From: Filosporella fistucella
Lineage: Eukaryota > Ascomycota > Leotiomycetes > Helotiales
DNA: 64,000 bases
Assembly (NCBI GenBank): GCA_030077755.1
Contig: JAQJZZ010000005.1
Span: 372,001 to 436,000, forward strand
Direction of reading: 5' to 3'
Under the pieces are notes generated by a model that saw nothing but the letters and a program-made list of their open reading frames with translations, had not been told where the DNA came from and searched no databases. The translations under genes and the position numbers were made by a program. This document shows, piece after piece, positions 11,121-21,029 of the stretch. Numbering within the stretch: the first letter of the stretch is position 1; the number at the start of each line of letters is the position of its first letter.

Positions 11121-11609
11121 ATGCCCATCCACCTCAACCTTCCCATCTCCTGTCCCCCACGAGCCCTCTACAAAATCCTAACTGATCTTCTATCCTACAA
11201 GACCTGGCTCCCATCCTCCTCCTTCAAAGGCACCACAATATCTGACTCCCCAATCATTGTCGGAACAACCTATACTGACTCCTCATCGTTCGGTATCCGG
11301 AACGGAGTTGTAGAAGAATTGAGAGAAGAGATACCATGTAAAATGGTATTCAAGCAACCGATGAAATTAAACCGGTTTTTGGGAGGAGTGATTGGTGTTA
11401 AAGTTGAGATGAGGATTTCTGAGATAGATTTGGGAGAGGAGGCAGAGGAGGGGAGCAGGAAAGGGAGTCTTTTGGAGAGAGATGTGGAGGTTGTTTTGCC
11501 GTGGTAGATGGGATTGGGGAGAAGGTGGGTAGAGGCGATGTTCAGGAGGGAGAGTTGGAGGGTTATGTGTGTTTTGCAGGAGTTTGTTGAGGGGAAAGGG
11601 TTTAAGTGA
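11121..11609 (+). pseudogene. SRPBCC (START/polyketide-cyclase-like) protein with in-frame TAG
   Basis: The frame from the ATG at 11121 encodes a typical SRPBCC start: IHLNLPISCPPRALYKILTD, then YKTWLPSS, then GTTYTDSS. SRPBCC proteins bind hydrophobic ligands in a deep pocket; fungal members are uncharacterised. The frame meets TAG at 11505-11507, after 128 residues ending in VVLPW. The same frame then continues for 33 more codons (RRWVEAMFRRESWRVMCVLQ) to a TGA at 11607-11609. That continuation resembles the C-terminal helix expected in this fold. So the gene either makes a version without its last helix, carries a recent nonsense mutation, or contains a sequencing error. No intron of acceptable size can remove the TAG. 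Confidence 0.7.
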
Positions 11610-11957
11610 GTAGATGGATGGATTTGCTGTATGAGAACAGGAGGCTATGACAATTTTGAGCATAGAGTTCATAAGTAGCAGCACCAGTGCACAACTAGAC
11701 ATGAGTTATAGTTTCACAGGTAAGAAGAGAACATAACGTTTATCAATGTTGAAATTCGTGTTCGAAAGTGTGTAACCACGACATGATCCTCTCATTCATC
11801 GCCGGCATTAGAAGTAAATTATGTGCCTACAAACATCTGTACATGAAACCCATTACAAAACCCCCTTTCCAACACACCCCTCCATATAAAGCATTTTCCA
11901 ATCCCCGGACTCCCCAAACAGATGTCCTCGCTTATGCATATGAATTTCATGCTAAGC

Positions 11958-12938
11958 TTAGAAGAGAGCAGCAACGAGACCAGCTGCCATCAAGAGACCA
12001 CCGACCTTGAGGCCAGATGCGGCACCGGTGACGGGAACGTAGGGTGTGGTGGTGTTCTTTGGTGGGTAGACGGAGCCGGTTCCAGTTGGCTTGGTTGGGT
12101 ATGCGTTGTTTCCACCGTTGTTGCCTCCCTTGCTGGTTGGGTATCCATTGTTTCCACCATTGTCACCTCCCTTTCCGCTTGGGTAGACAGTGACGACTGA
12201 TGTAACATAGCTTGGGACACAGGTTGAGATGGTGAGGACGGATGTGACTGGGTTTTGAGGGTATGACTTTCCGGATTCAGTTGGCTTGCCCTCAGATGGG
12301 TAGGTCTCAGATGGCTTTCCGTGTGCGTATGGGATGGTTGTAACGGTCTCTACTGGGTAGGTGGAGAACATGGTCTTGGTCTCGTAAGTCTTGGAGCCGT
12401 ATGGGCAGTTGGTAACTTCTGGCTTGCAAGAGCTGATGGTGTACTCCTTGGTCTCATAGACAGTGGAGGTCTTGTACTCCTTGGTCTTGGACTCAGAGGC
12501 TGGGTATGTGACAACTGGACCGGTGTAGGTCTTGGTCTCGATGCTGTATGTCTTTGATCCGTATGGGCAGTTGGTGACTTCAGGCTTGCAAGAAGTGATG
12601 GTGTACTCCTTGGTCTCGCAGACGGTTGAGACCTTTGCAGGGTAGGTCTCCTTCACTGGGTAAGAGGTGACAGTCTCCTTTGCTGGGTATGTGTGGGTGT
12701 CCTTTGCTGGGTAGGTCTCCTTGGCTGGGTATGTGGTTGCTGGGTATTCCGTCTTCTCGGTCTCGGTGACTGGGCAGACGGTCTCATACAAGCTGACATA
12801 GTCGGTGGTGACAGCACCCTTAGTGGTATATACTGAGGTAGCATAGACGGTGGATGTAGTCGATTTTTGAGGGTAGTCTCCGTAAGTAGCACTGACAGAA
12901 GCAACTGCCGCGAGGGCGGTGATGACTGAAGCCTTCAT
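11958..12938 (-). CDS. GPI-anchored cell-wall mannoprotein-like protein, 326 aa
   Basis: A single frame from the ATG at 12938. Residues 1-17 form a signal peptide (MKASVITALAAVASVSA). The body is rich in Thr, Ser, Tyr, Pro and Lys, with many YPAKET units at about 63-102. The block ETKEYTITSCKPEVTNCPYGSKTY at 108-131 recurs nearly unchanged at 162-185. A Gly/Asn-rich linker (about 255-280) and a small-residue omega region followed by a hydrophobic tail (GLLMAAGLVAALF) indicate GPI anchoring. The role is probably structural, in the outer wall layer, with heavy O-glycosylation. No catalytic domain is present. A pyrimidine-rich leader precedes the ATG, which fits strong expression. Confidence 0.88.
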   Translation of the reverse strand: MKASVITALAAVASVSATYGDYPQKSTTSTVYATSVYTTKGAVTTDYVSLYETVCPVTETEKTEYPATTYPAKETYPAKDTHTYPAKETVTSYPVKETYPAKVSTVCETKEYTITSCKPEVTNCPYGSKTYSIETKTYTGPVVTYPASESKTKEYKTSTVYETKEYTISSCKPEVTNCPYGSKTYETKTMFSTYPVETVTTIPYAHGKPSETYPSEGKPTESGKSYPQNPVTSVLTISTCVPSYVTSVVTVYPSGKGGDNGGNNGYPTSKGGNNGGNNAYPTKPTGTGSVYPPKNTTTPYVPVTGAASGLKVGGLLMAAGLVAALF

Positions 12939-13789
12939 TTTGATGGTGATGATGCAAAGATATTGGGAAGAAAGATTTCAAAAATGTGAATAATTAATTA
13001 ATGATAATGAATCCTCAAAGAGTGTAATTGTATCAGAGATACGGAACGAGTGTGATGAAGTGGTTGCTTGGAGAGAAAAGAGAACATAATTGCGGCTGGG
13101 AGAAGGTCTATATACCTTCCCATTGATTGCGGTTCAGGAGAAGCGTGATGGCTTTGACTTTGTCGGCTCAGCGGCCATGTGATTGCCTATACATCATTAC
13201 ACCATACGATTTCCAAACTGGTATTGAAATTGACTGCTTTTGGCGTTCCCCCAGCGTTGTGTCGAGTGCTAAAGGAAATTACAGCGATCGTATCTAGTGA
13301 AAAGGGGCCTTCGCTTGGGGCGGATCGACGCTGAAAGAAGCCTAGCACCGCCTAGCTTTTCTCAGATCTTCAGTGGATGCGGCCTGACTGGACGCCCAGT
13401 CTCCAGCACTAACAAACTTGCGGGGAAAACTGCAATTTCCCCTGACGCTACCGAACGAGCCGCCCGTGTTGGTGGCAAACGTCCTTTCTTAAGCATACTT
13501 TCTTAGTATGGCCTAAAAGAAGCTACCTCGTTGGTCCGCCACGGTACCTGCATTTAGAAAGTACTCGACTGGGCAACATCGTGTCAGTGGAGTGCTCGGT
13601 CATTGAATTACGAGATATCGCCAAGAACACAATTTCCCAAAACTCCAAACCACAAAAGGGGGAATCATGAATCCGGATATCTGGCGTGCGGTCATGCGAT
13701 TACTAATGAGACGTGTTCGAGGGCAAAGAGTGCGATTAGTGGATGTCGAGTAACACCAACTGTCACTCGGGTAGAATAGGTAAAGCCTT
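12939..13789. other. Promoter region of the mannoprotein gene
   Basis: A TATATA-containing stretch lies near 13110 on the reverse strand, about 170 bp upstream of the mannoprotein ATG, and is a plausible TATA region. No gene is visible between this and 13.8 kb. Confidence 0.35.
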
Positions 13790-14327
13790 GTGAGCTTGGA
13801 CAGAGATGAGATGATATTTGATGCTCTGACCTCATCCACTTACAAACAGATCTGGATCTTAATTTACGGAAGGGATCTCGCCAAGGGATGGTTGGAATCT
13901 AACAAGAACTTCCAAAGTCCCGATGATTTTCTTCGGAGTGAGGTCCGTCTTTGCTGTGCCTCAATGGACTTGTTCAATTCTTCTTCTCTCGTGGATTGAG
14001 ACGTCATTGGGAAATATATGACGGAGTCAGTATCAAAGAAATTGGATATCACGTTTGGCATCACAACCGCTACCTATCTTCGGATTGCTACTTCCTACGC
14101 CACGCGAATCGACCCTTCGAAACTACATTTCAGATGTAATGCCTTTCAACAAAAAACCCTACTTGTCGAAATACTTCAATAAAGACAGAAACTTGTTGTT
14201 CGATGGAGTGCCAGAGATGTTGCCTCCAATACTTTACATGATGGCATTCCAAGCGGGGGCTGAAATCTGGTGGGAATCCCTATACAAGTTTGTCGTTGGA
14301 ATGGTCGATAAGGAAGCCGTATACTGA
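13790..14327 (+). pseudogene. Possible gene relic, unknown family
   Basis: Three overlapping plus frames each give protein-like text. The first, at about 13795-13940, has IFDALTSSTYKQIWILIYGRDLAKGW. The second covers about 13950-14139. The third, at about 14140-14327, has FNKKPYLSKYFNKDRNLLFDGVPEM and ends at the TGA at 14325-14327. No intron arrangement I tried joins them cleanly. This suggests a gene broken by frameshifts, or exons I have mis-joined. I do not recognise the family. Confidence 0.25.
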
Positions 14328-14886
14328 AACGGGACTCTTGACCATGTGAGACCTTGGCTGGCACGTCGTGGATTCGAAACTGTTTGCTTAAATATTTTGG
14401 ATTACTTGAGTGAGTAAATTCAGTTTCGCAAGTGGCAAGTTGATGGTGCTTGTATTCCAGATTGTCGAAAAGCGTCATCCAATCTGGTTGTGTGAGGTGA
14501 TGGAGTTTTGTATTCTGACACTAATATGCTCCTGCTGAAACAGTTTTCATCAGGTATGTGTCGTTGAGAGCTCTTTCCAATTTACATCTTAACCACTTCT
14601 CGTTGCTCAAGTCAAATATTTTTCTCGATTGCTTCTTTACTTGAAAGGGTACATCAAATATCATCATTCTTAATCATTCATTTGTGGGTAAGGTTGGACC
14701 TTTCCCTAGTATGGCAGTGCGTTGACATTTAAAGACCACTTTAAAGGTAAGTTGGGCCACGAGCATCAACAGCGATCAGCATTCATTACGAATTTCCTTC
14801 ACGAACCTCAAGAACACTAACGACCTACAACATCGCGCAGGGTTTTAGCAGCAGCACACCGAAAGGATTGAAGTAACGCTCCGAAC
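14328..14886. other. Intergenic, promoter of the 294-aa gene
   Basis: No ORF with coding character. It contains pyrimidine-rich stretches and the leader of the gene starting at 14887. Confidence 0.4.
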
Positions 14887-15825
14887 ATGGTACAATACTC
14901 GAGCATTCCGTATGGCCTCGGCTTTGCACAATATGCTTCCGGATTTCCACGATATTTCGGGCCGAGCAGACAAGATCAGAATCAGCCGTTTCCAGCAACA
15001 CAAGGGATAAGGTTCAGGCAAGCTAGAGAGTCGCCATCTGGATTCTTCCATGCTCAGGACGACGCAACCCCAACACCAGCCGCCTCAGAACCCGCTAAGA
15101 ACCATCCCCAAGAAGTACCCATAGCATCTGGAACTGAGCCAACATCAAACCAAGATATCATAACTGGGAACGGAAATAACTACCACGATCTCTACAGCTC
15201 TCAATATTATCGATTCGGAGATGAATATATCCCAATTCCTGTATTTGAAGCAGACTTCAACCCATTCCATCAACACCTTCCACGTTTTCCTCCAATGTGT
15301 TTTCCAGCTCCGGATCGTTTTTACCCGTTAGGGGAGGAAGAGACATATGGCTTTTATCAAAACCTAAACATCCTCTTCTACCTAAGGAGACCAGATGGAC
15401 AACGGTTTGGAGATAAGTATGCGAGGCCGCGAAAACTGCTGCCGGTTTGCAGTGACGATAGTGAAGAAGCCTTTGAAATAGGCAGAATGCGTGCTTCGAT
15501 CTCTTTTTTCGAGAGATATAGGGTAGCTTTTCATCCCTCTAAATTATCAAAGCTTGACGGTTCTGACTGATTGCAGGCAAATCGATATCGAAGCCTCAAT
15601 AACTCGAGCGACGCGCCGGAAGTCGAGGCACTTGAAAGGCTTAAAATGAGGAGGGAGCAAGGTGTATGTCGACCAGAATCAGCAAGAGGTGAACCGCGCG
15701 CGTATGAAAGTGACAAAAGGGTGCTGGAGTGGTTCAGGAGATTAGAGAAACATAAAGAGCCTGAGGTATTAGTTCACCATGACTTATTTCAGCAAAAATG
15801 CGAGATTAGGGATATCCACGAATGA
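14887..15825 (+). CDS. Hypothetical protein, 294 aa
   Basis: Two exons, 14887-15522 and 15577-15825, joined in phase 0 by a 54-bp GT..AG intron with a CTGAC branch-like site. Without splicing the frame ends at 15568-15570. The protein starts MVQYSSIPYGLGFAQYASGF and is rich in Pro, Phe, Tyr and Gln in its first half. The second half is charged and helical (EALERLKMRREQG, KRVLEWFRRLEKHKE). There is no signal peptide, membrane segment or known motif. I cannot name the family; it looks like a lineage-specific protein of modest conservation. Confidence 0.65.
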
Positions 15826-16293
15826 GAATAGGATCTGAGAATGAGGAAATACCTGGACGCCTGCCACAGAGCACAGAAGCTGCGATATGCACTAGGCAAT
15901 TGCCAGAAGCGAGTTTATGGGTATGAGAATTCAATTTTGCAGCGGAATTGATGGAAATGATACCCAGCGTAGTATATGAAGCGCGGGTTGCAATTCTTCC
16001 CTCCGCAATCTCAATAAGTCGATTCTGGTTGCCTTGCTTCTCATCCAGCATTTTGACCTTATTTTCCAACTCACTTCACTGCGTTTCCAGACCAGAAATC
16101 AAGTCCAAGACAATCAATTCTTCTTTCCAAAACTACAAAGGCCATGTAAAAACTCTAACAACCACCAATTTGCCATCCCCGAACAAGTTCGCGACCCGCC
16201 ACCGTCCAGCAGTAGCAGACGCCCATACATTGCTCAATGTCGTGCCTCCACCTAACAACCTACTCCTCTCATGTCCACTGGTCTCCAAAGAAA

Positions 16294-17046
16294 TCAATCA
16301 CAATCCTCATCCTCGTCACCCCCATCAATATCGCCCTCCTGGTCGGACTCCTCATTATTTTCTTCTTATTGGTCCTCATCATGATAACCACCATCATTAT
16401 TTCCGTGAATGCCATCATCCTCCAGATCATCATCGTCGTGTTCTCCATCTGAAGAGTCATCGTACAGAGACGATTCCTTAAAATCCTCATATCATTGGAT
16501 ATAATCTTCACCATCCCAGATTTCATCTGAATCATACTCAGAATCAGAATATGAGAACTCGCTGGCACTAGAGTAATTGCGATACTCATCTTCATCTGAT
16601 GAAGTCTCTCCATTCTCGGAATCTTGATCGCTGGATGGGTTAGGAAGCCGCTGAGTCTCTTGATGCGAGTTTGAAGGCTCAATTTCGGGACTGATCAGGA
16701 AATCGTTTGGAGTCTGGAGGTGTAGTGGTAACGCATCGAAAATAGTAGACTGAGCAGGGGGTTAGAAGTTTGCAATCATCTGGTCTAAAAGAGCGTGATC
16801 GTTGTCTTGTCCGTCGTTTTGCTTTCGCTCTGGTGGCATGGTAGATGGTACACCAATCTGGGTTGGCAATTGCAGACTTCCATCTTCCAGGATATCTCGG
16901 TGCGCGAAAGTACCGGAGAAAACCACAAACCTGGCCGGACTTGAGTCTTTGAACCACTCCAAGAAAGCAGAAGCAGCAGGGGTTGGCTCAACATTCGTAA
17001 CCCGATCTGGATCCTCTGGGCTTGTTGTTCCTCTGATAGTGGGCAA
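16294..17046 (-). pseudogene. Decayed gene for an acidic protein
   Basis: On the minus strand one frame carries protein-like text from about 17046 to 16294. The upstream part has SPEDPDRVTNVEPTPAASAF and FVVFSGTFAHRDI. A likely 102-bp intron (16851-16750, ending CTAACCCCCTGCTCAG) leads to an acidic, Ser/Asp/Glu-rich segment. That frame hits TGA at 16494-16492, yet continues in the same frame with Asp/Glu codons through TAA at 16368-16366 to a TGA at 16296-16294. No ATG opens the 5' part. The simplest reading is a former gene with two nonsense changes and a lost start; a missed exon could rescue the 5' end. Family unknown. Confidence 0.5.
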
Positions 17047-17866
17047 TTGTGATTGTGTGTTGTGTAAATTGTAAAATTGACTTCAGGTAGTTGTGTTATG
17101 GTTGTTGTGAAGTCATTGCATGTGGGCAGGGAGAGCGTAAGGGCTGGCGAATAAACGGGGATAAATATTCTAGAAACTTGCGGAATTAACATAGACCAAT
17201 TACGGATGAGAGATATTTGTGCTGCAATTGGTATGAGATGAGTTTCAATGTGTATTTGGGGAGCTGTAAGTTTTGTGTGAGATAGATATATATACAAAAC
17301 GTGTAGGTGAGTGGGGCGAAGCGCGAAAACACACAGTCTTCACTTCATGATTTTGAGATAAGGAGAGATGCTTGAGGGTTTAAGACACATTTCTCTGGTA
17401 TTCAGATGCCTAAAATGAGATTTTCAGGTATGGCATACGGCTTTTGGAGTTGATATGATATTGTCGAAGTAGGGTGAGAGATATTCACAAGTCATATGAT
17501 CTGACAATGGGGGAAGGAGGAAACTGTCGGGTTTCCCGCCGACGCGATTATAGGAACTTCACATTACGATGTCGATTCATATTGGAGAGAAAAGCTATGT
17601 CTTGCAATTTTTTTCTTATTTTATGAATCGAAAATGTAGTCAAGGTGTATCGTGAAGACTCGATCATCCTAACGCCTGTCCATAAGCTAACAGAAAACCA
17701 ATGTCCCATATCCAATTGTATGATAATGTATACGAGATAGTTCAAATTAGATTCAGAGAAGTCGTTCCTTCTCCCAGGCTTCCGAATGATATTTCCACAT
17801 GTCGTAATAGTGAATATCGCGCCGGAGATTGACTACCCTCAACTAGTCATCAATTAGCTTTGAATA
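17047..17866. other. Intergenic
   Basis: Upstream flank of the acidic relic and 3' flank of the F-box-like gene. The minus frame overlapping 16785-17297 is low-complexity, Thr/Leu/Pro-rich and not convincing as a gene. A short TATATATAC stretch lies near 17288. No other signal is visible. Confidence 0.4.
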
Positions 17867-18955
17867 TTAAGACACAGAAAGGAGGAAACTAACATATTCG
17901 TTTCTGATTTTCATTAGTGATATATTACTGTCCATATGAGTTTCCGAAACACTTGATCTGATTCTTGGGATTAATATTCTTGTATGGAATTGACCAGTAT
18001 AAAAAATTCCAGCAGCGAGTAAATCCACAGATCTCAGCCAGCGAGCCAAACTCTGAGGGACATCAGCCTCAAACTCGATTGACGCCCCCAAGGTTCCATA
18101 TCCCATTGTTCCACGGATTATGAGGACTTTAATATCGATACTATCCGGAACTTCTGGGCGGGACATTTCTTGCGCCAATGGTCTGGTTTTCGGCATCCTG
18201 ACAACATTTGTTCTTGGGTTCCCAAATCTTGCAAAGGGCACAGGGAGAACAATCACCTTCTTTTGCTTGGTGATTCTTCGTGATTCAGTATCGATAATTC
18301 GAGTAAGTACCGGGACAGATTGGTCAATCGTTATTGTTAAAGATGTTAATGTATACATTAGATCTCGGATGCTCTCTAAAACCCTGAAGGGAAATAGGAC
18401 GTCGTCATTCTGTGGAATTTTGGCCAAGGCTGTTCCCATACCCCGAGCGGCACACATATCTCTATCCATATCCGTATCCTGGATTATTAGATGTCTGATC
18501 GATCTACCCCGGTGGTTGAGGGTGACTCCGAAATAAGGATGGTGAATGTGGTAGATTTCTTTCCAAAAGTTGGTTATATCGGTAAGTTGTGTTTCGTAGT
18601 TGGGGTATCGCGCGTCTCGACGGGTAATGCGAAATATATTTTCGGTGTAGAAGAGCTTTATGGCCTCGAAATGAAGATGCTTTGAGATTCGTAAAATTGT
18701 CATGTTCAACCCGAGTGGCATATATTGCATCTCCGTACCGTTGTATCCTTCAGATCCAATCCAAGGATTGGTGATGGTGTAAGTTGTTACCACACAGTGT
18801 CGAAGCACCATAAAGAGAAGTTCTGTGGGAAGGGACATGAGGGGAAAGGCGTCGATCGGGAAGGCATCCGGAACTTGGTGAGCTTGATACGCGGATTGCA
18901 CGACAAGTGCAGGTGTGCTGGGTGACTGGCTTTCTGAGGAATTTTGTTCGGCCAT
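17867..18955 (-). CDS. F-box-like protein, 362 aa
   Basis: A single frame from the ATG at 18955. After a Ser/Gln/Pro-rich start comes FPLMSLPTELLFMVLRHCV (about residues 37-55), the LPxELLxxVL pattern of fungal F-box-like proteins. ILRISKHLHFEAIKLFYTENIFRI, the usual second block in this family (xxISKxxxxEAxxxFYxxNxF), follows. The rest is a variable beta-rich region. Such proteins are thought to be substrate adaptors of SCF ubiquitin ligases, but targets are unknown. An earlier in-frame ATG at about 19053 would add 33 mostly hydrophobic residues; 18955 fits better. A broken relative lies 1.3 kb upstream at 20208-21029. Confidence 0.72.
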   Translation of the reverse strand: MAEQNSSESQSPSTPALVVQSAYQAHQVPDAFPIDAFPLMSLPTELLFMVLRHCVVTTYTITNPWIGSEGYNGTEMQYMPLGLNMTILRISKHLHFEAIKLFYTENIFRITRRDARYPNYETQLTDITNFWKEIYHIHHPYFGVTLNHRGRSIRHLIIQDTDMDRDMCAARGMGTALAKIPQNDDVLFPFRVLESIRDLMYTLTSLTITIDQSVPVLTRIIDTESRRITKQKKVIVLPVPFARFGNPRTNVVRMPKTRPLAQEMSRPEVPDSIDIKVLIIRGTMGYGTLGASIEFEADVPQSLARWLRSVDLLAAGIFYTGQFHTRILIPRIRSSVSETHMDSNISLMKIRNEYVSFLLSVS

Positions 18956-20207
18956 AATTTCGCTTCTGACAGCTGTTTTCAAAATTAGATACAGCAAATT
19001 GAGCTTCTGCTTTGCGATTATTCGGGGGAGTTGCGGGATAATTACACTCATATGAGCCAAACTGGAGGCGGAGTCGCCCAGAAGAGGAGGTTTACAAATC
19101 TAAGAAAGCACTTACTAAGTGTGTTTGCACCTTCTGAGTTGGAAAAGATCCAGAGAGGTAGCATCTTGAGTTGGTTCGCAGGTTGTTGAACAGCTGTATG
19201 GAGTTCAGGATGCAGATACTTTAGGATTGGACCCTGGAAATGGACCAGAGACTTGGGGATCCTAGATTGAAACCACTTGGGCACCAGCTGCAGGAGGTTT
19301 TGTGTGATATTTTGCGCAATCCTTGGGATCACAGAGGAATAGCTGTTGTCACCGGGGTCTTGCAGAACAAGCTAAGTAGTTCCAATATGAAAGAATAAGA
19401 TGTTGTTAGTAAGGTGCCTGAATAAATAGTTCTCTGGCACCCCTAATGCGGAAAGTGAATGGAAGTCACAGGTCGTCTGTGTGACTGTTCTAGCTGAAGA
19501 CAACAACTCGAGCAGAGCCGAACTTGAAGGCAATTATTTCACTATATACAGTACTAGCTTATGTACTGCACCTTTTACAAAAGGCGGTCGTCAAGGCGAC
19601 CAAAATCTCAAAATCGAATTATCGGCACATGTTGACAACGAAAGGGAGAGCTTCTCCTGAGCATGAGTAATTTCGATATTGCATATAGAACGATTGTCTC
19701 TGTAAAGTTTGATCACATCATACAAGCTATTTCTGGTTCGATAGACTTTGTTGAAATAAGTTTCTGCATTTGTCTTGCAAGCTGAAGGTCAAATTGCAGT
19801 CTGGTGAATTTGACTCTCACTCTTTGTGACAACGACTCTAGAACCAGAAAACGATACTCAAACGAGGTTCCGATTTGCCGAGATTCCGAGGTTATATGAT
19901 GGCTGCTCTCCTTTATACTCATCCATCTCCTTCCTCTCTAACCCTAAACTCGACCAATCAGTCCTTGAATCTCTGTGTCCCAACCCAAGTATCCTGTTGT
20001 GGATGCTACGAGAAACTTTTGCATCAGAAGGCTGTTTCAGAACCGCAATTATTTCACTTACCAACTAATCCAATACCATAACCCGTATTCTCCGCTCTCA
20101 GTTCAAGCCAGCATCTTGGTCCGTAATCTCGAGGGGCAAACACCATTCCAAGTTTAATTATCAGGTGTCGCACCACCAATCAGTCCCATGAAGCGTACTT
20201 GATCTGG
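18956..20207. other. Intergenic
   Basis: Only short, overlapping, unconvincing ORFs occur (19048-19332, 19713-19922, 19826-20157). No repeat or RNA gene is visible. It separates the intact F-box-like gene from its broken relative. Confidence 0.4.
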
Positions 20208-21029
20208 CTAACATCCCTTACGGTCCAGCCACCGCCAGAAGCAAGATGGGATAGGACAGCGGAAATGTAACGTGCCTCTTACTTGTAGCACCTTAATCTT
20301 GATAGATGAGGCGTGTGTCCAGTACCGATATTCCTCGAGATATTCCCACTCATCAAGCTGCTCATCTGGTGGCGAATGCGAAGGATCTCGCAGCAATTCG
20401 AGAAAAGTTTCGATTTTGGACGTAAGATAGACCGCTACGTCTGGGTCTGTTTGATCCAGAGTCAAGGTTAACGAGGTCTGATTGCAGCCCGTAGTCCCAA
20501 GGAGAGATAGAATCGAAGTGGATATGCAACGTTCCGGTATCTGAGATCCTCGGTATCATCGTCGAGACCGATTGATTCGTCAAGGTTTCTTCGATGGCCA
20601 TATGCCGTATCAATTGTCCTCTGGTGATGAGTCTGGTCGTTTCGCCTGGGCTGAAAACAGAATGCTGTCACTGGAGGGAAGACGAAACCTGTTGGCGGGT
20701 CGTAGGGAGAAAGCCACGAGCGTGATGTACGAAAAGGAATGTATTTCTCTCGAAAAAGTGCTTCAATCCCTCCAGTACATGTGCTTTGAGATCCTGAAGA
20801 TTTCGAGGTTTGGTGGTTGATGATACCGCTGCAAAGCAGGTCGTTGATGATGGTGGTGTGTCTCACTAGGTGCTCCTTCAATTGGAGCAACTAGAGCTAG
20901 CTGCGGATTTATAAACGCAATGGGGACATCGAGAGTTACCACTTACTGGATGATGATATCCAAGATCACTTTGGGGAGCTTTGCCAATGCCCCGATGAGA
21001 AAGATATCAGGTATCGAGGAGGTCGCCAT
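20208..21029 (-). pseudogene. Broken paralogue of the neighbouring F-box-like gene
   Basis: A start-like ATG at 21029 begins MATSSIPDIFLIGALAKLPK. TAA at 20945-20943 interrupts it, although it sits in a GTAAGT that could instead be a splice donor. The next segment ends in IFRISKHMYW and the frame is lost near 20773. The +1-shifted frame then continues EGLKHFFERNTFLFVHHARG, includes a TGA at 20670-20668, and reads SIxRH-like text. Near 20465 the frame shifts again to IKIKVLQVRGTL, ending at 20208. The blocks IxRISKHxxxE, IRHxxI and IKVLxxRGT match the intact protein at 17867-18955 in the same order. Two frameshifts plus a TGA make a functional product unlikely. Confidence 0.65.

Noticed and set aside
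16269..16682. Met/Ile-rich minus ORF of 137 codons
   Set aside because: Shifted frame of the Asp/Glu-coding repeat; GAT/GAA codons read out of frame give ATG/ATA-rich text.
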